Source of the DNA: QHXW01 sp963768075
Lineage (GTDB): Bacteria; Acidobacteriota; Terriglobia; Bryobacterales; Bryobacteraceae
Length of the DNA stretch: 64,000 nucleotides
Direction of reading: 5' to 3'
Assembly: GCA_963768075.1 (NCBI GenBank)
Contig: CAVYHD010000033.1
Coordinates: forward strand, 186,001-250,000
Positions 1 to 8,717 of this stretch are shown here, in pieces. Under the pieces are notes generated by a model. The model was not told the DNA's origin and did not search any database. It worked only from the letters and a program-made list of their open reading frames with translations. A program made the translations under genes and the position numbers. Numbering within the stretch: position 1 is the stretch's first letter; the number at the start of each line of letters is the position of its first letter.

Positions 1-399
1 AGGCCTTGTCGCTCGATGCGACGACGACGCGCTGGATCGGTCCGGCTGCCGGCGGCAGGCTTCCAGCACGTTGTATGTCCCGCGGATATTGGACTCGAAG
101 GTGGCGAGGGGGCTGCGGCGCGCCGCGCCCACAATGGTCTGGGCGGCGAGATGGAACACAGTGCCGATCTCGTGTTCGACCAGGGCGCGTTCGATCGCGG
201 CGAAATCTTCCACTGCGCCGTGGACTACGCTGGTACGCTCAACCGTCCCGCTGCGGATGAGCTCGCTCCGGGGTCCCAATCGCGGACGAGCACCGTCACA
301 TTGGCGTCCGGCGTCCACCAGCTCGCGCACCAGCCACGACCCGACTAGGCCTGTGGCGCCCGTAACGAAGACACGCCGCTCGTGCCAGAAGCCGCTCAT
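1..399 (-). CDS. rfbG: CDP-glucose 4,6-dehydratase, N-terminal part (frameshifted, runs off the window)
   Basis: NAD-dependent short-chain dehydrogenase that converts CDP-glucose to CDP-4-keto-6-deoxyglucose for surface polysaccharide sugars. The start reads MSGFWHERRVFVTGATGLVGS, with the Rossmann glycine motif near residue 14, followed by a VFHLAAQTIVG segment typical of extended SDRs. The ATG overlaps the stop of rfbF by four bases (ATGA), so the two genes are translationally coupled. The reading frame is broken twice, near positions 306-316 (an apparent extra base in the stretch after VDAG) and near 30-45 (before IQRVVVASSDKA). Both breaks restore family-typical sequence if one base is corrected, so I read them as sequence errors. 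The 3' part lies outside the window. The identity rests on the fold plus the neighbouring RfbF; another SDR is possible. Confidence 0.75.
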   Translation of the reverse strand, partial: MSGFWHERRVFVTGATGLVGSWLVRELVDAGRQCDGARPRLGPRSELIRSGTVERTSVVHGAVEDFAAIERALVEHEIGTVFHLAAQTIVGAARRSPLATFESNIRGTYNVLEACRRQPDRSSASSSHRATRP

Positions 400-1169
400 T
401 CCCAGATCTTCCACGGCGCTTCGCCCGAGTCCCACAGCTTTTCGAGCAGCATCTTCTCGCGCATGGTGTCCATGGGCTGCCAAAAACCATCGTGATAATA
501 GGCCATCAGCTCGCCTTCCCGAGCCAGCGCTTCGAGCGGTTCGCGCTCCCAGACAGTTTGATCGCCGGCGATGAAATCGCAGACCCCGGGCTCGAGAACA
601 AAGAATCCGCCGTTGATCCAGCCTTCACCCGCCTGCGGCTTCTCCGTGAACTCGACGATCTGGCCGCCGCCGTTCCGCCGCAATCCTCCAAACCGCGCCG
701 GAGGCCGGACGGCCGAGACGGTCGCCAGTTTGCCGTGCGAGCGATGGAAATCGAGGAGATCGCAGATGTTGATGTTGGCCACTCCATCGCCATAGGTCAG
801 CAGAAACGTCTCATTTCCGATCCAGTCCCGCAGCCGCTTAATGCGGCCGCCGGTTTCGGTATCGAGGCCGGTATCCACCAGATGTACTCTCCATCCGGGC
901 TGGCGATTGCGGTGCACGACGGTCTCGCCGCGGCACAAGTCGACGGTCAGGTCATTGTTGAGCGCGTAGAAGTTGAGAAAGTAATCCTTGATGCACTCGC
1001 CCTTGTAGCCCAGCGCGACGATAAACTCGGCGAACCCGTGCGCGGCATAGATGTTCATGAGATGCCACAACATAGGCTTGCCGCCGATCTCCACCATGGG
1101 CTTCGGCTTCACCTGCGTCTCTTCCGCCAGGCGCGTGCCCAGCCCACCCGCTAAAATCACCGTCTTCAC
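396..1169 (-). CDS. rfbF: Glucose-1-phosphate cytidylyltransferase
   Basis: Makes CDP-glucose from glucose-1-phosphate and CTP, the first step toward CDP-dideoxyhexoses or CDP-6-deoxy sugars. The nucleotidyltransferase signature LAGGLGTRLAEETQVKPKPM lies near the N-terminus, with GGKPMLWH just after and the product-site segment TYGDGVANI in the middle. I place the start at the GTG at 1169 (VKTVILAGG). This gives 257 residues, the usual RfbF length, and starts just after the wzc stop. A longer open frame reaches 1274 but overlaps wzc and adds non-homologous residues. It is the penultimate gene of the minus-strand EPS operon and overlaps rfbG by four bases. Cytoplasmic enzyme. Confidence 0.92.
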   Translation of the reverse strand: MKTVILAGGLGTRLAEETQVKPKPMVEIGGKPMLWHLMNIYAAHGFAEFIVALGYKGECIKDYFLNFYALNNDLTVDLCRGETVVHRNRQPGWRVHLVDTGLDTETGGRIKRLRDWIGNETFLLTYGDGVANINICDLLDFHRSHGKLATVSAVRPPARFGGLRRNGGGQIVEFTEKPQAGEGWINGGFFVLEPGVCDFIAGDQTVWEREPLEALAREGELMAYYHDGFWQPMDTMREKMLLEKLWDSGEAPWKIWE

Positions 1170-1179
1170 GCGTACGTGC

Positions 1180-3385
1180 TCATGTGCCGGTCTTCGCGCG
1201 CTGTTCCTGCTTGTAGTACTTGGCGTAGTGCGCGTAATAGTAATAACTCTCGCTGGAGTCTTGCCGGACTTCATTCAAAACAACGCCCAGTGTGTTGGCG
1301 CGCAGCCGCGCCAGAATTGCCAACACCGCCGCCGCCGCCTTTCGCGGCGTCTCGCCGGCGCGCGCTACCACCACCACCCCGTCTACCGCGGTTGCCATTT
1401 CCAGCGGCTCGGCGAAACCCAATAGCGGCGGAGCATCCAGCACGATCAGGTCATATTCGCCGGCGGCCTCATCCAGTAATTGCGTCAGGCCTTGGCCCAT
1501 CAGGTCGGCAGCCACGCGCGAGGGCGGACCCGCGGGCAGAATATCAAAATGCGTCATGCCTACCGGCGTCAGGACCGCATCGCGCCACGGCATGCCGGAG
1601 ACCAATACGCTTGATAACCCGACCGAACCCGGCAACTGGAACCGCCGGTGCACGCTCGGCCGGCGCATGTCGCCGTCGATCAGGAGCGTCTTCTGCCTCT
1701 GCGCCGCGTGCGTGAGGGCCAAGTGCGCCGCGATGGTCGACTTCCCTTCCCCGGGCGAGGCGCTGGTAATCAAGATCGAGTGCACGCGGCGATCGAAATC
1801 AGCCAGGAGAATCGAATTGCGCAGCGCGCGCACGGCTTCGCGGTAGGCGGTCGAAACCGGATCCCCATCGGCGCGCACGAGCGACGTGCTTGTGCCGCCA
1901 CCGTTCGCGCTCGCTGTTACAGCTACGGGGCTGATCCGCGTCCGCCAATGCTTCACCAGGGGCAGCGACCCGATGACCTCAGCATTCAACAGCCGCGGCA
2001 CCAGGTCGGGATCGCGCACGGTTTTGTCGAGCGAATCGCTTACGACCGCCGCGCCCGCGCCCAGCGCCGTCGACAGTAACAGCGCCACCAGGAGATTCAA
2101 CCCCAGGCGGGGAAAGACCGGCTTCATGCCCGGCCGCGCGGCGTCGGCGATGCGGATCGAGCTGTCCTGAAAACTGGCGTTGATGCCGGCTTCCTTGATC
2201 TTGCGCACCAGCTCGTCGTAGACCTTCCGGTCGTCCTCCGCTTCGCGCTTGAGCGATTGGTAGGCAAACGACCGCGCGTTCAACTGATCAAACTGCGTCT
2301 TGGTTTCCGCTACGGTGCCGGCCAGCATGTGCTCGCGGTTGGCGGATTCCAGGTATTCCGATTGCACGCGCAGCGCGATGTTGGCACGCGCGCTCTCAAT
2401 TTGTCGCGACGAGCTCCGCCACCTGCGCTGCAGCTTTTTTGTATTCAGGATGGTTCGCGCCGTAATGCCCTTGCACCTCCGCAAACCTTTCCTGCACTTC
2501 GTTCTGCCTTTCCTGCAGTTTCTTCAGCGCTTCGCCCTGCGTCGAAACTTGCGCGGCCGCAAAGCTCCCGCCTTCGACCGAATGGAACGCCGCTTCCTTG
2601 CGCACGCGATCCGCCTGCGCGTTCGTGTATTCGGTGTTCAACTGCAGCAGGCGGGCCGAGATAATGCTGGTTTTCTCCTCGGGATTGATGACGTTCAGCT
2701 CACGCTCGAATTGGAACAGGCGCTCGGTCGAGGCTTCCATCTTGGCCTTCAGCTCTTCCAGTTCCTTTTCCATGTAGGACGCCAGATTCGTGGCAGAGCG
2801 CACGCGCAAGGTGTAGGCGTGCTGCAAATAGGAATTGGCGATGGCGTTGGCCACATCCGCCGCCAGGTGCGCGTCCGGCGAGCGGTAGCTGATGAGCAGC
2901 AAATACGTGTTGGGGGGGCGAGCCACTTTAAGGCGGCGGAGCAGGATGGGTGCGCCCTCCACCTGCTCGGTGCTCAATTGGGGCAGATCTTGGAATTGCT
3001 GCTCCCGCTCCAACAGCTTGTATTTCCGCGCCACCGGGCGGAGCACGGCGTCGGCTTCGATCAGCCGGATTTGCGTCGCCAGAAACTGGTCGGAATCATT
3101 TCCGCTCGATCGCGTGGCGGCGTCTCCGATCACGCCGGCCGGCGCTTGCCGGTCGATATCGATCACGGCGGTGGATTCGTAGATGGGGGTTACGCGCGAA
3201 GAGACAATGAGCGTGGCCAACTCGCAAGCGGCAATGAAGGCCAATATCCTCCAGCGATGCCGCCGCAGGACCCAAAGGTGATGCGCAAAGGGAGGGGCGC
3301 CGTCGTGACCTTCCGGATCGGCTGGCCAGTTCGGAAAGGCCGGCGTCCGGATATCCACAGTCGGCACGGGTAGATTGCGGTTCAT
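1180..3385 (-). CDS. wzc: Polysaccharide co-polymerase / BY-kinase (Wzc-like), one frameshift
   Basis: Inner-membrane tyrosine autokinase that controls chain length and export of the polysaccharide together with Wza. The N-terminal part (from 3385) has a first membrane helix (WRILAFIAACELATLIVSS), a Wzz-type periplasmic domain and long coiled-coil stretches. The C-terminal part has a second helix (LNLLVALLLSTALGAGAA), Walker A SASPGEGKST, Walker A' LLIDGDMRRP, Walker B LIVLDAPP and a C-terminal tyrosine cluster ESYYYYAHYAKYYKQEQ, the autophosphorylation tail. The frame changes near 2400-2420, where AAQVAELV should run on into RQIESARANI. One base restores a single protein of about 730 residues, the normal BY-kinase size. 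It follows wza by three bases. Confidence 0.9.
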
Positions 3386-3388
3386 ACG

Positions 3389-4327
3389 TTAGTGCCAGAT
3401 CAACACGCCGGAAGCGGTGGCCGCTCCGAAGCCGGCGATTTTCTCGAGCGCGGCCGCGCTCAGCCGCCGCCCCTTGTCGTCGGGCACATAAAGGATGTCA
3501 TCCGCCTGCAAAACCATGTCCGGCGCCTTGCGGCCGACAATCCGGCTGAGCGGCACGGGAATCTCTTCCTTGGTCTCAGTGCCTGGTTTTGCGCGGTAGA
3601 TATATGCCTGTTTCGAGGCGAACGGCACCAAGCCACCGGTTAATGCCAGCAACTTCAGGACGCTGGTATCCTTGCCGTCCTTAAGGGCGAACGCTCCGGG
3701 ATTTTTGATGCTTCCAGCCACATAAACTTTGGCCGCCTCCGGCACCCCGATCTCCTCGCCGCCGGTGAGGCGCGGATTTAGCTCGGGATGCCCGCCATCG
3801 AACAGGGCTTTGACGGCGATATGATCCGTGACGGCCTTGCCTTCTGCGGTGGTGTGAGTCAGCACGATTTCGGAACCTGCTTCGGGCGCGAGGCCCTCGG
3901 CGCGCGTCAAGGCGTCGAGCAGGCTCACGTTGCCGGACGCCTGGAATGTCAACGGCCGCTTCACCGCGCCGGCGACGCTGATGGGACGGCTCCGATATTC
4001 CGCCACCGTGACCGTGACGACTGGATCGATCAATATCTGCTCCGCTCGCAGCGCATCGGCGACGGCGCTCTCCAACTGGCGCGGCAGCAGGCCCGCTGCT
4101 GGTATGGCGCGCTTGAGCATGGGCAACCGGATCTGGCCTTCTTCACTCACCCGTACCGTAAGGGTCAATTCCGGCGAGTCATAAACGGCGATGGCGATGA
4201 GATCGTCCGGCCCGATTTTCTGGGCGGGTAGGTTGGGGTTCGCTGGTTGCGGGCCTTGATCCGCCCGCAATCCCACGAGCGCGAACAGGCACACGAACGC
4301 TACCCACGCCCCGCAAGACATTTTCAT
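3389..4327 (-). CDS. wza: Polysaccharide export outer-membrane protein (Wza-like)
   Basis: Outer-membrane polysaccharide translocon component, 312 residues. A signal peptide (MKMSCGAWVAFVCLFALVGLRA) is followed by a Poly_export domain starting at KIGPDDLIAIAVYDSPELT and two SLBB-like segments (PISVAGAVKRPLTF; KVYVAGSIKNPGAF), with a closing ADDILYVPDD motif. No lipobox cysteine is visible, unlike enteric Wza. It heads the wza-wzc-rfbF-rfbG run with only a few bases between genes. Parts of this gene (5' end plus leader, and two internal pieces) are present again, diverged and partly inverted, at 4549-4806. Confidence 0.92.
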   Translation of the reverse strand: MKMSCGAWVAFVCLFALVGLRADQGPQPANPNLPAQKIGPDDLIAIAVYDSPELTLTVRVSEEGQIRLPMLKRAIPAAGLLPRQLESAVADALRAEQILIDPVVTVTVAEYRSRPISVAGAVKRPLTFQASGNVSLLDALTRAEGLAPEAGSEIVLTHTTAEGKAVTDHIAVKALFDGGHPELNPRLTGGEEIGVPEAAKVYVAGSIKNPGAFALKDGKDTSVLKLLALTGGLVPFASKQAYIYRAKPGTETKEEIPVPLSRIVGRKAPDMVLQADDILYVPDDKGRRLSAAALEKIAGFGAATASGVLIWH

Positions 4328-4410
4328 AGTTGCTCAAATCACTAGTGCAGACGTTTCCGGACGGCTCTCATTCAAAATGCGGAACCGGGCCGGTTGCTCT
4401 GGGCACCCGA

Positions 4411-4548
4411 GCCGCCAGCGCGCCCATTACCGCGAAAAACAACGCAGCCAGCGCTGGCTCACGCAATGGATAATCGACCAGACTGTGCACAAAGATTACG
4501 GGCACGCCGATTCCCCAAAGGGAATCCAGGGCTGGCCGGACACTCCAC
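4411..4548. repeat. 138-bp direct repeat, left copy (duplicate of the 3' end of the Wzy-like gene)
   Basis: This stretch matches 6042-6179 at 136 of 138 positions by eye; the differences are at 4418 (g/a) and near 4532 (t/c). The right copy is the 3' end of the Wzy/O-antigen-ligase-like gene, so this left copy is a displaced gene fragment without its own reading frame start. The two copies are 1,631 bp apart and bracket a foreign-looking gene, as expected from a duplication formed during insertion or from unequal recombination. Confidence 0.9.
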
Positions 4549-4806
4549 GATCCGCCGCGTTATCTGTCAGCAGGATTTCAGAGCCCGCCTCGATCCAGCG
4601 GTTACGGGGGCGGAGGTACCGCAGCCGTCCCATCGGCGTGGCGGGTGCAGTGAAACTGCCGCCGACATTGTTCCGTGCTCTGCTCCGCCCGCAATCCCAC
4701 GAGCGCGAGCAGGCACACGAACGCCACAGGGGCCCCGCGAAACATTTTCGTAGTTGCTCAAATGACTGGTGCCGCGTCTGAGGGGTGGCTCTCAAGCAAA
4801 ATGCGG
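4549..4806. pseudogene. Scrambled remnants of a second wza copy
   Basis: Three adjoining pieces resemble wza but are diverged. 4549-4595 matches 3843-3895 in the same orientation (minus strand reads EAGSEILLTDNAA against EAGSEIVLTHTTA). 4598-4667 matches 3946-4015 in the opposite orientation (plus strand reads YRSRPIGVAGAVK against YRSRPISVAGAVK). 4683-4806 matches 4257-4381 in the same orientation and includes the wza start region and leader. Nothing here can make a working protein. Internal inversion plus sequence divergence suggests an old paralogous wza that was rearranged, not a fresh duplication. 4807-4924 holds no recognisable feature. Confidence 0.8.
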
Positions 4807-4924
4807 GGGAGCGTGCGGGGGTTACTCGGTCGGTAGTTTTTGGCAGGCCGGTGGATTACCCATGGTGCGTCAACTACCCTCGATAGCGTCCATTTACGGG
4901 ATCAGCCTAAATCGACGGACGACC

Positions 4925-5949
4925 CTAAAGAGCGATCTGCTCATAATCGATCGGTAGGGAAAACCTTTTCTTGAGTCGGCGCAGGTACTCTACCGCGTCA
5001 TTATCGGGTTTGCCCTCTCCTACCACGACCAGGCGGCTGGCATTCTGGCACCCTGGCCAAAATGCGTATTCTAATAGTTGGCCAATTGCTTCGCGGAGGC
5101 ACAACCGTGGAGAAGAAGCGGTCTTAATCTCGTAGAACCAGTATTCGCTTCCCTGCCACACTGCCACACTGCGGCATCAACAAAGGTTCCAACGCCCGTT
5201 GGGTGTTCGGTACGGACGCTCTCTTTACCGTACTGGGATACTAGTCGACGATACAAGGCTCGCTGCAGCTCGTTTTGCCTAAGAGCGATGTCGACTTGTC
5301 GCTGGACGAAATTCGCGACGGCCGACGAGGCTTTGACTGAGTATCCTGGACGAAACGGGGATCGGGACGCAACAGGAATCGAAACTGGTTGCGATGCCCC
5401 TTTACTCTCAATGTATATATAAAGGGGCAGCAGCCTGTCCAGATCACACAGAATAGCCTCGTAGTCGATCTTCTTGAGCGGTTGTCGCTTTCCCAAGAAG
5501 GCGAACACGCCCTCCTTAACGCGATCCTCTGGAATGGGGCCTGGAATGTAAGGGCCCGAAAGCTTAAGTGCCCCCTTTTCGAAATGCCACATTTGCATGT
5601 CAGCGAAGTCCTGCGCATTCAGATCCATGTATTGGTTGAATAGAAGTACTTTGGGCTTCAATGCATCAATAGGTAAAGGAAGGAATTTGCTCCGCTCGAA
5701 CGAGAATGCTACTCCAAACCTAAACCCCCGAGGGTCAGATATCTCGCCGATATTGAATTGAAGCTCGGGCCGACCACCGTGATGAAATGCCCAGCGATCA
5801 GTCGTTGTCTGCGCGCTGAAGATATTGTGACCAGGAGTGCGCGACAGTCCTTTCAAGGCGGTCCGGAGTTTCTGAAGGCCCCCGATCGCATGCGTGCGCG
5901 ATCTTGAGTTTAGCTCTGCGGCTATCGTGTGAATGTCGGGTTTCCCCAT
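4925..5949 (-). CDS. Hypothetical protein with candidate C-terminal PD-(D/E)XK nuclease domain, frameshifted
   Basis: No family recognised for the N-terminal ~220 residues (from MGKPDIHTIAAEL; contains RWAFHHGGRPELQFNIGE and WHFEKGALKLSGPYIPG). The C-terminus has the pattern FVDAAVWQ...WFYEIKTASS...CLREAIGQLLEYA, which fits the D...ExK...helix core of PD-(D/E)XK nucleases. The reading frame is broken at about 5155-5172 by a tandem 8-bp duplication (ccacactg twice). Removing one unit joins AAVWQ directly to GSEYWFYEIK, giving about 338 residues. Base composition is visibly more A+T-rich than the flanking EPS genes, and the gene lies between duplicated EPS fragments, so it is probably an acquired accessory or defence gene. 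Function in restriction is inference only. Confidence 0.6.
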
Positions 5950-6028
5950 TCCGTTTCCCTCTACTGGGAACTATACCTTTATATCGGGATAGACAGGTGG
6001 CAATGGCAACGGCAGCGATCTGAGGCTC

Positions 6029-7169
6029 TTAGTCGGCCCGCGCCGCCAACGCGCCCATTACCGCGAAAAACAACGCAGCCAGCGCTGGCTCACGCAATGG
6101 ATAATCGACCAGACTGTGCACAAAGATTACGGGCACGCCGATTCCCCAAAGGGAATCCAGGGCCGGCCGGACACTCCACAGGGCCAGAAGCGCGAGGAGC
6201 GCTAGAAACGGCACACCACCCTCCGCGGCCCACTCGGCCCAGTCGTTGTGCGCGTGATTCGCCACGAGACCGTTGTCAAACCGGGCGTACGCCGGGTAGA
6301 CCACCGGCCACGTTCCCAGCCCGTAACCGGTGAGCGGCTGGTCAGCCGCCATGGCGATCGTCGAAAGCAGCAGCTCGCGCCGCACGCGATACGGTTCCGG
6401 CTCGCGAAACTTTTCGAGCGTCACCTGCCAACCCACGACCGCCGCCAGCACCATGCTGAATCCCGCGGTCCAGGCGAGCCTCCGGCGCAAGCGCGGCCCG
6501 GAAATCAGCCCGCGCCGCCAGGCCAGCAACACGATCACGAGCAGTTCACCGATAACCAGCACCGTTCCCGCACGCGAAACCGCCGTGATGACAGCGGCGA
6601 ACATAGTGGCGGCCATCGAAATGTAAAGCAGCGAATCGCGATCATCCACCAGCGACTGATACACCGCCAGCGGAAATATCAGCTCAATGAACGCCGCGCA
6701 CGCGTTCTTGTAAAGGAAGGGACCGAGCACGCTGACCTTCCCCGCCGGAGAACACCCAGAAAACTTTCCCCTGTGAAGTGAAGTATTGAACCATCACCAG
6801 CAGGCTCGCCAGCGACCCGAACCAAAGCAATCCGCGCAGAAAGCGATTCCTGGTGAGAGAGGCTGTGCAGGCGGCCCGCGCAGCCAGAAATACGGATGCG
6901 TTCGCCGCCCAGTACAGTACCGCTTTTCCGGTTTCCAGTCGATATACCGTTCCGCCACCGCCGAACTGGCCGAGGCCCCAAACTACGGTTCCAGCGAGCG
7001 CGACAACAGCCCATCCCCCCCTGATCGGCTGGCGGGTGACGAGCACCCAGCCGAGCATGACAAACGCCCCCACCTGCACCAGCGATACCGGCCAGTACCC
7101 CGGCGCCCAACAGGTAAGAATACCGATGACCAGCAGCACTGTAACCAGATCGGCCAGCCGGCGGTTCAT
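6029..7169 (-). CDS. O-antigen polymerase/ligase-like membrane protein (Wzy/WaaL type), one frameshift
   Basis: Polytopic inner-membrane protein expected to polymerise or ligate undecaprenyl-linked glycan. The N-terminal half (from MNRRLADLVTVLLVIG, 7169) has several hydrophobic helices. The C-terminal half has SRAGTVLVIGELLVIVLLAW, then a loop with the Wzy_C-type pattern TGYGLGTWPVVYPAYA and NHAHNDWAEWAAEGG, then further helices. The frame changes near 6735-6745, in the run ggcgggg, where VFWVFSGG should continue as VLGPFLYKNACAAF. Correcting one base gives about 380 residues. The N-terminus overlaps the upstream TPR gene by four bases. The last 138 bp are duplicated at 4411-4548. Confidence 0.8.
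6042..6179. repeat. 138-bp direct repeat, right copy (3' end of the Wzy-like gene)
   Basis: Partner of 4411-4548, 136/138 identical by eye. This copy is in place as the coding 3' end of the membrane polymerase/ligase gene. The two copies flank the candidate nuclease gene. Confidence 0.9.
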
Positions 7170-8470
7170 CGATCAAACTCCAGCGCGATGGCCGAGACCG
7201 CCACTCGACCTTCGATCCGAACGGTGCCAGGCGGTCGACGGTAAGCTAGCGCCAGACGCACCAGGCGGACATCGGCGGGGATGCGGAAGCGTACCGTGGC
7301 CGCTGCGTCCTGCTCACTTGCCAGATCCGCTGCGTCGGATTCGAACTCCGTCTGGCCCGCGACGTCCATCAGCCGCCAACGGACGCCGGATGGCGGAGTG
7401 AGGCCATCGGTCTGATAGCGAAACCGAAGCCGGTATTTGCGACCCGGCGCGACCGCGAGCACCTGCGCCGCCAGATCGCAGACCTCGGGCTCGTGGCCAT
7501 CGAGTGTAACCCGCAGCCGCGGAGGCAATCCAGCGCGCTCCACGGTGACGCCTTCGACCGCCGGCATGCGCCAGTCGAAGCCGTGCTCGACCGGCGCAGC
7601 GGAAAAGTCAGCGTTGGTGAGGGAAACGCCGGCGTCCGGCGCAAGCGGCTGGTAGCCGCGTAGGGTGCGCCAACACAGGGCGTTCCAGGCGTGAATGGCG
7701 CGCTCGGCGTCGCCCTCCGCAATCAGCCGGTCGCAATATTCGTATACCGCGTCCAGGTCGCCGTCGCCGCTCATCGCCACCACGCGCTCCGTCACAGCCT
7801 CCGCCGCCGGCGCAAGATTCTGCCGCACAAGAAATTTCAGATACCGCGCCTGGACAGCTCCTACGTCTGGAATGGCGCGGGTCAAGATGGTAACGGGATC
7901 ACGCGACAGCTTCCAGCAGAGCCGGAATAGCGGCACCGGATCGTATGCGGCAACATCGCCCACGCGCAGTGCCCGCCGGGTTACGGGCCAGAATTCGACA
8001 TTCCGGCTGTGCCGAAAGTAGAAATTCGCCAGTGTCCACAGGGTCGAATATCTGCGATCATTCCGGGCTGCGCGCACCAGATCGTTTTCCGCCTCCGGTA
8101 ACGCGCCGGCGTTTTCAGCGCGCAAGCCAAGCTCGATCCACGAGCTCGCCATCCGCGGACTCGCCGCGATCGCCTTCCGCAGTTCCGATTCCACACCAGC
8201 GCCCCCGCTGCCATCGAGAATCGCCGCCAGCCGAGCATGGTACTCGGCATTGGACGGCACGAGGCGCACTGCCTCCCGGACGGAAGCTTCCGTGTCCCGC
8301 CGGAACAAGGTATCGGCCCACGCCAGGCGCACCGACCAGTACCCGCCCACCGCGAGCACAACCAGGAATGCCGGCGCCACAAGATGCCGCGGAAGGGTTC
8401 GCAGGTTGACGATGGAATACGCCAAAAGATACAGTAGAAATGTCTTCCCGTTCTTCTCCGAGGTCCCCAT
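7166..8470 (-). CDS. Membrane-anchored TPR-like protein of the EPS operon
   Basis: Up to 434 residues. Near the N-terminus is one membrane helix (APAFLVVLAVGGYWSVRLAW). TPR-like helical repeats follow over roughly residues 60-270 (for example VPSNAEYHARLAAIL, SSWIELGLRAENAGALPEAE). A C-terminal beta-rich region of about 150 residues resembles a carbohydrate-binding or jelly-roll domain (GRKYRLRFRYQTDGLTPPSG, DVRLVRLALAYRRPPGTVRIEG). It overlaps the Wzy-like gene by four bases, so it is probably the first gene of the EPS operon. The ATG at 8470 lies inside the antisense of tRNA-Glu by eight bases, so an internal start such as the GTG at 8380 is also possible. Role in EPS assembly is inferred from position. 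Confidence 0.7.
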   Translation of the reverse strand: MGTSEKNGKTFLLYLLAYSIVNLRTLPRHLVAPAFLVVLAVGGYWSVRLAWADTLFRRDTEASVREAVRLVPSNAEYHARLAAILDGSGGAGVESELRKAIAASPRMASSWIELGLRAENAGALPEAENDLVRAARNDRRYSTLWTLANFYFRHSRNVEFWPVTRRALRVGDVAAYDPVPLFRLCWKLSRDPVTILTRAIPDVGAVQARYLKFLVRQNLAPAAEAVTERVVAMSGDGDLDAVYEYCDRLIAEGDAERAIHAWNALCWRTLRGYQPLAPDAGVSLTNADFSAAPVEHGFDWRMPAVEGVTVERAGLPPRLRVTLDGHEPEVCDLAAQVLAVAPGRKYRLRFRYQTDGLTPPSGVRWRLMDVAGQTEFESDAADLASEQDAAATVRFRIPADVRLVRLALAYRRPPGTVRIEGRVAVSAIALEFDR

Positions 8471-8540
8471 CGTCTAGCCCGGCCTAGGACATCGCCCTTT
8501 CACGGCGGTAACGGGGGTTCGAATCCCCCTGGGGACGCCA
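8463..8540 (+). tRNA. tRNA-Glu (anticodon TTC)
   Basis: Complete cloverleaf. The 7-bp acceptor GTCCCCA pairs with TGGGGAC. The D arm is GTCT...AGGAC, the anticodon stem TCGCC/GGCGG encloses loop CTTTCAC (anticodon TTC), and the T arm is GGGGG-TTCGAAT-CCCCC. Discriminator G is followed by an encoded CCA at 8538-8540. It is transcribed divergently from the EPS operon and overlaps the longest possible start of that operon's first gene by eight bases. No integrase or repeated tRNA end was seen beside it. Confidence 0.97.
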
Positions 8541-8717
8541 TCTAAACAAATGAGTTAGCGGTGTCTGCGTTCCAACGCCAGGAATCTGGTGACCTATGGT
8601 GACGTAATGGGCCTCACGGCACCCGCGCGTGCTCAGCAGCCAGGATTCGATGGATCCTGAAAAATGGCGCTTGATGTAGAATGACTAATAACCAGATGGC
8701 AAAAGGGGGCTAATCCA

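Noticed and set aside
16..1154. Long plus-strand open frames across the first kilobase
   Set aside because: They are antisense shadows of rfbG and rfbF, which show clear family motifs on the minus strand; the plus-strand proteins are low-complexity Arg/Ala-rich.
4411..6179. Insertion sequence as the cause of the repeats
   Set aside because: No transposase and no terminal inverted repeats; a 138-bp duplication is far longer than an IS target duplication.
8541..8717. Possible integration site downstream of tRNA-Glu
   Set aside because: No repeated tRNA 3' end was seen and no integrase gene is present in the window.
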